DNA from: Planococcus sp. CP5-4_YE
GTDB taxonomy: Bacteria > Bacillota > Bacilli > Bacillales_A > Planococcaceae
Assembly: GCF_019042655.1 (NCBI RefSeq)
Contig: NZ_JAHPZO010000006.1
Location: forward strand, 156,366 to 220,365
Direction of reading: 5' to 3'
Length of the DNA: 64,000 nucleotides
The notes below the pieces were generated by a model. The model was not told the origin of the DNA and ran no database searches. It saw only the letters and a program-made list of their open reading frames with translations. Both the position numbers and the translations under genes were made by a program. Below are positions 37,457 to 45,290 of this stretch, in pieces; the stretch's first letter is position 1; each line of letters opens with the position of its first letter.

Positions 37457-38230
37457 TTACCGCGCCCCCATGCCTCCGTCTATTCGATATTGGCTTCCCG
37501 TAATGAAGCTCGAGTCGTCACTAGCCAAGAACATCACAAGTTTCGCGACCTCTTCCGCTTGCCCGTAACGCCCTAACGGAATTCGCGAAGAGATGGTTTG
37601 CCTGACCCGGGCAGGATCGCCCTTATTTATCGATTGCTCAATGGTTTCCATCATGCTCGATGTGAGGGGTGCAGGGTGGATTGAATTCACCCTGACAGAA
37701 TCCTTCGCCACTTCCAAGGCAGCTGTCTTGGTCAAACCGACAACTGCATGCTTCGCCGCCGAATAAAGCGAATTGCCACTGCTTCCCATCAGGCCCGACA
37801 CAGAGGAGGTGTTGATGATGCTGCCATATTGTTGGGCTGTCATAACGGGAAGAACATATTTAAGCCCGAGAAACACACCGCGCACATTCAAGTTCATCAT
37901 CGCGTCAAAATCCGCTGTCGTTTGCTCTGTGAGAAAAGCTGTCTTTCCGATAATGCCTGCATTGTTCATGAAAATATCGATACGTCCCCACCGTTCCACC
38001 ACTTGCTTCACATACTGCTGGACATCATGTTCTTTACTGACGTCAGCCACCAAGCCCATTACATTTTCCCGATCGTCGAAGCGGTGCACCAACTTATCCA
38101 ATGCTTGTTGATTCAAATCGACAAGTGCGACTTTAGCGCCTTCACTTGCGAATTGCTCTGCTATGGCAGCGCCCAAGACACCAGCCGCTCCAGTGATCAC
38201 CGCCACTTTTCCCTCCAGCTTTCGGTTCAT
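37457..38230 (-). CDS. Short-chain dehydrogenase/reductase
   Basis: Protein of 257 aa, typical for classical SDRs. The NAD(P) motif is TGAAGVLG near residue 14; D in ALVDLNQQ suggests NAD preference; NNAG, the catalytic SSVSG Ser and YSAAK are present. It oxidises or reduces an alcohol or carbonyl of unknown identity. It lies between the amidase operon and a GNAT gene on the same strand, 29 bp from the latter, so it is probably co-transcribed with the GNAT and FemAB-like copy 5. Confidence 0.88.
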   Translation of the reverse strand: MNRKLEGKVAVITGAAGVLGAAIAEQFASEGAKVALVDLNQQALDKLVHRFDDRENVMGLVADVSKEHDVQQYVKQVVERWGRIDIFMNNAGIIGKTAFLTEQTTADFDAMMNLNVRGVFLGLKYVLPVMTAQQYGSIINTSSVSGLMGSSGNSLYSAAKHAVVGLTKTAALEVAKDSVRVNSIHPAPLTSSMMETIEQSINKGDPARVRQTISSRIPLGRYGQAEEVAKLVMFLASDDSSFITGSQYRIDGGMGAR

Positions 38231-38259
38231 GGATGCCCTCCTCCCTCTTTTTATACGCC

Positions 38260-38847
38260 TTAGAGACTGTTAAGCGATTCAGCTGATTGACGGTTCCAAT
38301 AATCCTGTTGTTCGCACAGCTCTTCATATTCTTTCTTTAAAATGCCTACGATGATTCGGTCGTAATAGCGATTATTGCGATATGCATGCTCCCGGATTCT
38401 GCCTTCTTCTTTCCATCCGCATTTTTGGATAAACAGATTGTAGGATGGCATATTATGCTCCACAATATCTCCATCCAACCGATGCAATTGAAGCTCTTCA
38501 AACGCGTATTTCATAGTGGTCATGACGGTATCACGCCCATAGCCATGGCCTTGCATGTTCTTTTTGCCGATAATGATGCCATGATAAGCCGAACGGTTTT
38601 TCAGATCGATGTTCGTGATTGTTGAAATTCCGATAAAACCATCTTCTTGCTTATCGATCGCAAAGCGCAAATTATGCGTATCGAGCGCTTGCCGATGAAA
38701 CCATTCGTTTTGCTGCTCTGATGAGATTGGATGTGACCAGCCCCCCAGCAATTGGCCGATAGCCGGATCGTTATGAAAACTTCTCAAACTCTCCATATCG
38801 GATTTTTCCAGAGCGCGCAAGATGACTTTTTTTCCATGAATATTCAT
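38260..38847 (-). CDS. GNAT acetyltransferase, RimJ/RimL type
   Basis: Protein of 195 aa from MNIHGKKVILRALEKSD, behind GAGGGAG. Acetyl-CoA loop and family motifs are GHGYGRDTVMTTMKYAFEELQLHRLDGDIVEHNMPSYNLFIQKCGWKEEG. RimL-like GNATs acetylate protein N-termini, spermidine or amino-sugars; those acting on nucleotide-linked amino sugars occur in polysaccharide loci. It lies between FemAB-like copy 5 and the SDR gene. Confidence 0.85.
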   Translation of the reverse strand: MNIHGKKVILRALEKSDMESLRSFHNDPAIGQLLGGWSHPISSEQQNEWFHRQALDTHNLRFAIDKQEDGFIGISTITNIDLKNRSAYHGIIIGKKNMQGHGYGRDTVMTTMKYAFEELQLHRLDGDIVEHNMPSYNLFIQKCGWKEEGRIREHAYRNNRYYDRIIVGILKKEYEELCEQQDYWNRQSAESLNSL

Positions 38848-38891
38848 TGAAATCACTCCCTCAATATAAGGTGGAGCAGCGCTATAGCTTG

Positions 38892-39944
38892 TTAAGGTTT
38901 TCGATATGAAGGAAAAAAACCTCTTCCCCCTAAACTGCAGCTATTCAATTTGGTGAGCTCCTCATACAAAGAATCATTGTAAATATTGGTCCCTAAATAA
39001 TAGTCATAATTGTTTTGATTGGTAAACGACGATTTATACTCGAATAAAGAATCCCCTTCTTGACATCCCCCTCCCAAATGCAGTATTTCGCAGCCTTTTC
39101 CCTTTGAAAAAGCTACCATGAAATCGAATAACAAGTTATTCGGCCGCAAACTCAAATACCTTTCATCAGATGCTCCCAAATGGTAATGGGCAAAACGCTT
39201 GGCCGTGAATAATATCGCTGCTGCAATTACTTGCTCTCCATGGTAAACAAACAATAAATGTGATTTAGAAATGGGCGTATCTGCCAATTGGTTTTCAAGT
39301 AGGGCTGGACTGAAATAATAATTACTTGCAGCCGATTTTCTCTGCATCGTTTCGTTATAAAGTTTAAGGAACAAGCCGATATGTTTCTCGTTTTTTTCAA
39401 CTTCCCGGCAATAAAGATGATAGGAATAAGCCTTTTTGATATTCCGCTTCGTCATATGACTATACCGCTGTTGAATCGCCGAAAGTTCACCTGCAAGATC
39501 TACTGCTGTCGTTTTCCGGATGTATTGCAAGGTACAATAGCCATCCAAGTAATGGGCATTTTCCAGCAGGGGATGCATGCGCACAATCTCAGATACGATA
39601 TTAGTGCTTTTACAGTACTCTTCGAATAGTTGGCCAAATTCCTCGACTACTCCGGGGTCCCCCGAAATCAAAGGCCCTCCATAACCATAAGCCGATGTTA
39701 TATCGTAGATAGGCTGTCCAGCAAACTCAAAATCAATTTTTCTGACGATAAAAGGGTAAATCACGCTGCCTAGACTATTTTGAAAATGCACCAGTTTGGC
39801 ATTTCCTTTTTCTTTTTTGGCATTCCATTCGTTGTATTCATACGTATAGTAAACATCCTGGACAGCAAAGTCATTCACCGTCTGGTTCCAAAGCTCTTTC
39901 GTTTCAATAATGGCCATGCTGGGCACTCGAATGTCCATCGTCAT
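38892..39944 (-). CDS. FemAB-like GNAT-fold transferase, copy 5
   Basis: Protein of 350 aa (start one of two close ATGs, MTMDIR). It keeps SAYGYGGP, IVRMHPLLENAHY, HMTKRNIKKAY, YNETMQRKSAASNYYF, AHYHLGASD and LHLGGGCQEGDSLFEYKSSF. It is diverged from copies 1-3 but clearly the same family. It heads an operon with a GNAT and possibly the SDR, and has a TTTAACC-box promoter (39998-40030). Substrate unknown. Confidence 0.75.
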   Translation of the reverse strand: MTMDIRVPSMAIIETKELWNQTVNDFAVQDVYYTYEYNEWNAKKEKGNAKLVHFQNSLGSVIYPFIVRKIDFEFAGQPIYDITSAYGYGGPLISGDPGVVEEFGQLFEEYCKSTNIVSEIVRMHPLLENAHYLDGYCTLQYIRKTTAVDLAGELSAIQQRYSHMTKRNIKKAYSYHLYCREVEKNEKHIGLFLKLYNETMQRKSAASNYYFSPALLENQLADTPISKSHLLFVYHGEQVIAAAILFTAKRFAHYHLGASDERYLSLRPNNLLFDFMVAFSKGKGCEILHLGGGCQEGDSLFEYKSSFTNQNNYDYYLGTNIYNDSLYEELTKLNSCSLGGRGFFPSYRKP

Positions 39945-39997
39945 CTCTTCAGCCCCCATTCATCAGAATTTGATATCGGTATTCTTTCTCTATCAGC

Positions 39998-40030
39998 ATT
40001 ATTCATCCGCAAGGTTAAACACTAGTTAAA
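39998..40030 (-). promoter_or_regulatory. TTTAACC-box promoter of FemAB-like gene 5
   Basis: Minus-strand TTTAACT and TTTAACC (plus-strand AGTTAAA 40024-40030 and GGTTAAA 40013-40019), 11 bp apart, then 9 bp, then AATAAT (39998-40003) in the -10 position. Confidence 0.6.
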
Positions 40031-40237
40031 CTTTCTATTTAGAAGCATTTTTATGACTGTATTAAAAATAAATTGATTCGGTATCCCTTCTTTAAAACGC
40101 TGAATAGAGAATCAACTTTCGTTAATAATCAAGGTCGCAAGTGAATATCTTAAGTCACGACAGTTAAGGCAGGAAATCCTACAAAGTTCAAAAAAACTCC
40201 TCGCAGATTAAGTTTGCCTAATATTTTCCGCATAAAA

Positions 40238-40264
40238 AAAGACGCAGCAACTGTTGCGTCTTTT
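40238..40264. terminator. Terminator-like hairpin in gene-free stretch
   Basis: AAGACGCAGCAA and TTGCGTCTTTT pair closely with A and T runs. It lies below a possible tiny minus-strand gene (40265-40402) and is not linked to any annotated gene. Confidence 0.6.
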
Positions 40265-40281
40265 GGTAACTGGATTCGTAT

Positions 40282-40400
40282 TTATTTCGGCCTCACACCG
40301 CCATCTACCGGGTGCTCAACCCAAAGCACGGAGGCGAATAACAAAATGAAGCCCGAACAGAAGCATCAGAACTATTACATAATAAAATCCCGCTATCTTC
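40282..40400 (-). pseudogene. Possible tiny membrane peptide gene, frame-broken
   Basis: On the minus strand an ATG opens MKIAGFYYVIVLMLLFG and continues 28 codons to a stop. A +1 shift near the phenylalanine/glycine would instead continue FILLFASVLWVEHPVDGG and end RPK, giving one hydrophobic helix with a polar tail of about 40 aa. The two halves fit one small membrane protein broken by a single-base change. No good ribosome site is present. It sits between two terminator-like hairpins. Confidence 0.3.
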
Positions 40401-40411
40401 ATCCAAAACAA

Positions 40412-40438
40412 AAAAGACGCAGCTCATCCCTACGTCTT
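40412..40438 (-). terminator. Probable terminator of the GGDEF-EAL gene
   Basis: AAAGACG and CGTCTTT pair around a 13-base loop, with a T-run on the minus strand, 8 bp after the stop codon. Confidence 0.5.
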
Positions 40439-40445
40439 TAAACAT

Positions 40446-42533
40446 TCAATATAAGATCGGTGCATGAAACAGTCCGTCTGGCTGCTCGAGATACTTGTCC
40501 CACACCCTTGCCGCTTTATCGGCCGGAAGCGGTCGGCTGAAATAATAGCCTTGACCGATGACTTCGTATTGCCGCATCAAGGTGACTTGTTCGAGCGTCT
40601 CAAGCCCTTCCACGACAACATCCGCCCCCAAGTTTTTCCCGAGTTCGATAATGGTCGCCAGGATCGCCATGCTGCGGTCGCTGCCGAGCACTTCGTCAAC
40701 CAGTGACTTATCGATCTTCAAAGTGTCGATCTGGATGTTCTTGACCGCATTAAGCGATGAATATCCCGTACCGAAATCATCGATCGCCAGCTTGACGCCG
40801 AGTGCCTGCAGTTCTTCGACCAATGCGGCGGCGGTATTGAGGTCGATCATGACGCTTTCGGTGATTTCAATTTCCACACATTCGGCAGGCACGTTGGTTG
40901 CGATTAAAATGCGCGCCACTTTCTCGGCAAACTCCGGATCGAGGAATTGCTTGGCCGAGACATTGACCGATACATGGATATCTGGCCGACCTTCCCGGCG
41001 CCACGCATTCAATTGCTGGCAGGCTTCACGCAGCACCCATTCACCGATTGAATGGATCGCGCCGCATTCTTCAGCGACGGGGATGAATTCAGATGGCGGA
41101 ACGGCACCCAGCGCTGAATTCCAGCGCAGCAAGGCCTCGAAACCGATGACTCGCCCGTTCATCAATTCGACTTGCGGCTGATAATGAACCGAAAATTCTC
41201 CGTTCACCAAAGCCTGCTGCAGCGCCGACGTTATTTCCTGCTTACGGATTGAGCTATCCAGAAGATCCGGGGAAAAGAATTCATAGCTCTCTTTGCCAGA
41301 GCTTTTTGCCATGAACAGCGCCAAGTCTGCCTGCTTGATCAAACTCTCCTCGTTAAGATCTATAATTTTTTGGCAGCTGATGCCCAGACTGATGCCAGAA
41401 GCCAGCCTCCGCTCCCCGATTTGTATCGGCTCTTCCATAATGAGCAAAATATTTTGGCAAAGCCGCTCGAGATACGGTTTTTTTGCATTAGGCACTGCAA
41501 AGACAAACTCGTCCCCACCAAGCCTGGCGAGCGAAATGGTGGTCGGCAGCACCAATTTCAAGCGCTCGACGACTTTTTTCAGGAACTCGTCCCCACCATC
41601 ATGGCCGGTCAATTCATTGATCGACTTAAAATCATCAAAATCAAGAAGCACCACGCCGATCGACTCCACTTTGCCGTCTGATGAATCCATCAACTCCCGG
41701 AAATGGGCAAAAAACCAATGACGGTTCGGAACACCTGTCAGCTGGTCGGTATACGCGAGCGCACGAAATCGGCTTTCGCTCGCTTTCACTTGCTGCAGCA
41801 GCCCGCTCTCAGTTTCCAGCGCATGCAAATCGACGAGAGCCAGATTCGCTACAGACAACAGCAGTAAGGCGACAATCGAAGCGACAAAAACAGCCACCGC
41901 AATAGCCCCCATGCCATCAGCTGTTGCTTCCGGAAGAGCCATATTAGAATAGAAGGTTTTTGTTGAAGTGTAATAAAGCAAAGTGAGCACGAATCCTAAA
42001 ACAGTGGCGTTTTTAAGCCGCTGTTTCTCAGTCACTTGCGTCGCATTGGTCTTCATTACGAAGCGGAAGCTGAAGTAACTTATTCCCAGTACCGTAATTG
42101 CCGACAATACATAATAGCCTGGTGAAATTGCCCAATACCCGACGTCCAAAACGCCCGATAACCCAAGAAAATGGACTACTTTCATAAAAAATGCCGTGAC
42201 AAGAACCCGTTTCGCCATGTCACTGCGGTTGTTGATGCCTTTTGGCAGGATTTTCAAGACATAGACTGCCAATACGCATGCTGTAATCAGCGCAAGGGCA
42301 AGCAGCCAATAGCGCGGCGTGAACTGGTATTCCGCCATAAAGGTCAGAATGCCGATCACTTGTATGCCAAAAAAGCCACTGCCCAATGCCAGCACCGCAA
42401 GCAGATTGGAGCGGGGATTAATGGCCTTTTCCCGCTTGCTTACGTATTCAATCAGGATCAACACGGTGTAGCTCGTCGCTATGGAAACGATGATGGATAA
42501 AAAGATTAAACTGATATGTGGGAACATAGCCAT
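40446..42533 (-). CDS. Membrane GGDEF-EAL protein with MHYT-like sensor
   Basis: Protein of 695 aa with AGGAGG before the ATG. About seven N-terminal helices (1-240) resemble an MHYT sensor (SIATSYTVLILIEYVSKRE), but the MHYT motif position reads IQVIGILTF, so the metal-binding His is missing. The GGDEF domain has an intact RLGGDEF (about residue 335) and no RxxD inhibitory site (TTIS there). The EAL domain has FEALLR (about 466) and DDFGTGYSS. It may both make and break c-di-GMP. With the EAL protein at 15.1 kb it brackets the EPS locus. Confidence 0.9.
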   Translation of the reverse strand: MAMFPHISLIFLSIIVSIATSYTVLILIEYVSKREKAINPRSNLLAVLALGSGFFGIQVIGILTFMAEYQFTPRYWLLALALITACVLAVYVLKILPKGINNRSDMAKRVLVTAFFMKVVHFLGLSGVLDVGYWAISPGYYVLSAITVLGISYFSFRFVMKTNATQVTEKQRLKNATVLGFVLTLLYYTSTKTFYSNMALPEATADGMGAIAVAVFVASIVALLLLSVANLALVDLHALETESGLLQQVKASESRFRALAYTDQLTGVPNRHWFFAHFRELMDSSDGKVESIGVVLLDFDDFKSINELTGHDGGDEFLKKVVERLKLVLPTTISLARLGGDEFVFAVPNAKKPYLERLCQNILLIMEEPIQIGERRLASGISLGISCQKIIDLNEESLIKQADLALFMAKSSGKESYEFFSPDLLDSSIRKQEITSALQQALVNGEFSVHYQPQVELMNGRVIGFEALLRWNSALGAVPPSEFIPVAEECGAIHSIGEWVLREACQQLNAWRREGRPDIHVSVNVSAKQFLDPEFAEKVARILIATNVPAECVEIEITESVMIDLNTAAALVEELQALGVKLAIDDFGTGYSSLNAVKNIQIDTLKIDKSLVDEVLGSDRSMAILATIIELGKNLGADVVVEGLETLEQVTLMRQYEVIGQGYYFSRPLPADKAARVWDKYLEQPDGLFHAPILY

Positions 42534-42851
42534 GGCAAACCTCCTGACTTGGCAAACCGAAAAAATATTATTTAGCTAACTATTTTATTATTACAGAAAT
42601 AAACAAATCATTTGAAGGACTTTTTACTTACACATTAAAATTAATAGTGATTCATAAAGCTCTTTTTTCTGGAATATAGTAAACATTATACCTTCGTTTC
42701 CCTCCTTTTCACATAGACCTTAATGCCTGCTGATATCTCATAAAATTAACAATTATTCACTTTTCAATGCCAATTCTCCTATTTCATGGTCATTTAGTTC
42801 TTTTAAGAAATTAAAAAACGACGCCATTTCAGCGCCGCCTCCCAATGTCCA
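42534..42851. other. Gene-free stretch
   Basis: This AT-rich 318-bp stretch holds the upstream region of the GGDEF-EAL gene and the terminator of the Pepco-like gene. I see no other feature. Confidence 0.5.
42814..42838 (-). terminator. Terminator of the Pepco-like gene
   Basis: On the minus strand CGGCGCT pairs with GGCGTCG (two G-U pairs) around GAAAT, followed by six T. Confidence 0.6.
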
Positions 42852-43181
42852 TTATTCTGCCGGTTTTCCACCGCGTCCTTTCTTTTTCAACGTCACCGTC
42901 ATCCCAGCTTCCGCTTTGCCGGCGACAATGAACTGCAATAAGCCACCGGTCTCCACTGCCCCCACCACGTTCAATTCAATCGTCTCCACCTCATACCCTT
43001 CAAATCCGCGCACCATCTCTTCCAGCTTGTCCCTAGAAATTGGCGCATGCTCGCGGCTTTCAATTGCGGATGCCATCTTGAATTCTTTACTGTTCACGCC
43101 GCTTTTTTGAGCCTTTATATCAGTTGCTTGTTCTTCTTCGATAACCGGCAGCCAGATGAACGGCTCCTTGGATTCAGCCAT
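42852..43181 (-). CDS. Small Pepco-like protein
   Basis: Protein of 109 aa from MAESKEPFIWLPV, behind AAAGGGGG; the longer frame adds 26 residues. The C-terminal half reads ISRDKLEEMVRGFEGYEVETIELNV, then LLQFIVAGKAEAGMTVTLKKK. This resembles the Pepco/trypco type of small domain described from bacterial conflict systems, with a helix, a YxVxxIELNV strand and a Gly/Ala-rich strand before a basic end. The match is by memory and pattern, not search. It is divergent from a HEPN gene, 131 bp away, and the pair is bounded by terminators. Confidence 0.5.
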   Translation of the reverse strand: MAESKEPFIWLPVIEEEQATDIKAQKSGVNSKEFKMASAIESREHAPISRDKLEEMVRGFEGYEVETIELNVVGAVETGGLLQFIVAGKAEAGMTVTLKKKGRGGKPAE

Positions 43182-43312
43182 GCCCTTTCCCCCTTTCGCA
43201 TTGTCTCCTATATTCCATATTTTCTGCCAATTTCCTGCCGTGGGGTGACCAATAGACATTTTTCCCTTAGAATAGAGAGAGACACATCAAAACGCATCAA
43301 GGAGGAACTAGG

Positions 43313-44713
43313 ATGGCAACTTTAAGCGACATCGCTCTAGCCGATGATTTAGGGCAATTTGAAATAAAAGAAATTTACGGGGCGACCCACCAGCTCCTGC
43401 AGGAAATGCAACAAGCGAAAGCCGAAGCTTTCCCTGGCCGCATCAATGCCATGATCAATCATTTAAAGGAGCGCTTGCAAGGGAAAGCAGCATATCCGCT
43501 CGCCGTGCTGCTTGAGACCAGTTATCTATCGATCCAGCACCAGCTGAAAAAAGATTGGAACTCCGACTTGAAACAACGCCAATTGTATCTATACGATAAT
43601 ACGATCGAATCGTACCGCGGGCGCATTCCGTCGAATGTCTGGAACCAGGTGTGCCTGAACTATGCGGAAACGCTTGTCCACACTGGGCGCTCAATTGATG
43701 CGCAGGCCGTGCTGAAAGAAATGGCCAAAGATGAAAACGATCCGTCTTACCAGCGGCTGAACGGGGAATTCGGCTGGACCTTGATTTTCTATTCAACTTT
43801 CCTGCCGGTCAAAGCGGAGCGCCTCGGCGCACTTGAAAAAGCGCTTGATTTATTCAAGACGGCAAAAACCGAAATTAAAGATGAAAAAGGCCAAGCCCTA
43901 TACGATGAACGTATTAAGCTTGCCGAGAACATGATCGACCAGCTCGGCGATGTGGATCCAGTGAAACTCGCCCAGCAGCCAGAACCGACTGCGGAGGAAC
44001 AACACTATCTCAACTGGTGCGCAGAGCAGCAATTGTTCCTCAATAGCGGCAACGATATCGAGCCAGATACGATGACGAAGCGCGATCTTCCACTGCGCAT
44101 TCAAAACAACGCGTTCCTCGGCAATTTCCTGGACTCATTGACGCATGAATTCACTGCGATGCGCCGTTCGCTCTACCTCGCATTGAATAGCGAAAAAGTC
44201 ACAGACGACCACAAGATGGACGGCGACAATACGCGCTACACAAAACGCAATGAAGATTTGAAGCAAGTCTACCGCCAGGCCTATGGTCTATTCGACAAAA
44301 TGGCACTGTTATTGAACCAGACCATGCAGCTCGGCGTCGAAGAGCCACGCGTCAATTTCCAGCGCATTTGGTTCGAGGAAGAAGACTTGAAAAAACCGCT
44401 CAAGCCATTTGTCCAAAACACGAAAAACGATGCTTTGAAAGCCCTCTACTGGCAGTCGAAAGAAGTGTACGGCTATGAGAAATCGGACGAACAAAGCCTG
44501 TTCGTGAAAAAAGCCCTGCATATTCGCAACCGTATCGACAATAGTTATTTGCAAGTAGTCGAAAAAGCGGAGCCTTTCGATAAGGACAATGCCCGCGCAC
44601 AAAGCCACCACATTACAGAAGCAGAACTTGAGCGCATGACGCTCGCCATGTGCCAAAAAGCACGCAATGGCATGATGTACTTGCAGTTCGCTTTGGCGAT
44701 TGGCAAGAAATAA
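43313..44713 (+). CDS. TPR-like protein with LA2681-type HEPN domain
   Basis: Protein of 466 aa behind AAGGAGG. Residues 40-215 are helical repeats (LNYAETLVHTGRSIDAQAVLKEM resembles a TPR). From residue 232 it follows the LA2681-like HEPN pattern: YLNWCAEQQLFLNSGNDI, FLDSLTHEFTAMRRSLYLA, ALYWQSKEVYG. The catalytic motif RNxxxH reads R405-N406-RID-N410, so the His is Asn. HEPN domains are usually RNases in toxin and defence systems; this one may be inactive or use another residue. It is divergent from the Pepco-like gene and has its own terminator. Confidence 0.7.
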   Translation: MATLSDIALADDLGQFEIKEIYGATHQLLQEMQQAKAEAFPGRINAMINHLKERLQGKAAYPLAVLLETSYLSIQHQLKKDWNSDLKQRQLYLYDNTIESYRGRIPSNVWNQVCLNYAETLVHTGRSIDAQAVLKEMAKDENDPSYQRLNGEFGWTLIFYSTFLPVKAERLGALEKALDLFKTAKTEIKDEKGQALYDERIKLAENMIDQLGDVDPVKLAQQPEPTAEEQHYLNWCAEQQLFLNSGNDIEPDTMTKRDLPLRIQNNAFLGNFLDSLTHEFTAMRRSLYLALNSEKVTDDHKMDGDNTRYTKRNEDLKQVYRQAYGLFDKMALLLNQTMQLGVEEPRVNFQRIWFEEEDLKKPLKPFVQNTKNDALKALYWQSKEVYGYEKSDEQSLFVKKALHIRNRIDNSYLQVVEKAEPFDKDNARAQSHHITEAELERMTLAMCQKARNGMMYLQFALAIGKK

Positions 44714-44720
44714 CTAAATA

Positions 44721-44755
44721 AAAAAGCCGTGCAGCAAAAACTGCACGGCTTTTTT
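44721..44755. terminator. Bidirectional terminator
   Basis: AAAAAGCCGTGCAG and CTGCACGGCTTTTTT pair perfectly around CAAAAA-type loop bases. It serves the HEPN gene (plus) and the convergent Lrp-type gene (minus). Confidence 0.9.
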
Positions 44756-45170
44756 ATTGTCCGTATTGCTGGATAGCGATAGCGACTTTATAGCTCGCAA
44801 ACTCACTGATGTCGTTGAGGAAACCATCCAATTCCTGATGCGTTGGAAAATGGCATTCGATCAAATAACAACCTTCCCCGCTGGTCTTAAAATAACGGCT
44901 GACGGTGTCCGGCCGACTATCCAAGTGGTCGAGAAACTTTTGGTGCCGTGGTTCGTTCATAATGGCCGTGACGAAAGCATGCACAGGACAACCGATTTTT
45001 TCTTTCGGCACACGGATTGTATAGCCGTCGATAATTCCCGCTTCCTCCAACTTCGAGACGCGCGCGGCGGTCGCTTGCCCAGTCAAATGCACTTTTTCGC
45101 CAAGCTCCTTCATGGTCATGCGGCCATTGCGGGAAAGTTCACGCAAGATAAGGTGATCTGTCGGATCCAT
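44754..45170 (-). CDS. Lrp/AsnC-family regulator
   Basis: Protein of 138 aa from MDPTDHLILREL, behind AAGGAATT. The N-terminal helix-turn-helix (LSRNGRMTMKELGEKVHLTGQATAARVSKLEEAGIIDGYTI) and a C-terminal RAM-type ligand domain (VHAFVTAIMNEPRHQKFLDHL, SGEGCYLIECHFPTHQELDGFLNDI) are present. It probably binds an amino acid and controls nearby genes. It is divergent from the UlaG-like hydrolase gene, a possible target. Confidence 0.9.
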   Translation of the reverse strand: MDPTDHLILRELSRNGRMTMKELGEKVHLTGQATAARVSKLEEAGIIDGYTIRVPKEKIGCPVHAFVTAIMNEPRHQKFLDHLDSRPDTVSRYFKTSGEGCYLIECHFPTHQELDGFLNDISEFASYKVAIAIQQYGQ

Positions 45171-45290
45171 TGCTAGGTCAATTCCTTTCATTAATCAAGT
45201 GAAAACGCCAAAAGACCTTCACGAGGCCATCGTCTTTATGGTGAATTTCAGTATATACTAGGGTCACACCTCACGAAAGGAGTTTGAATC

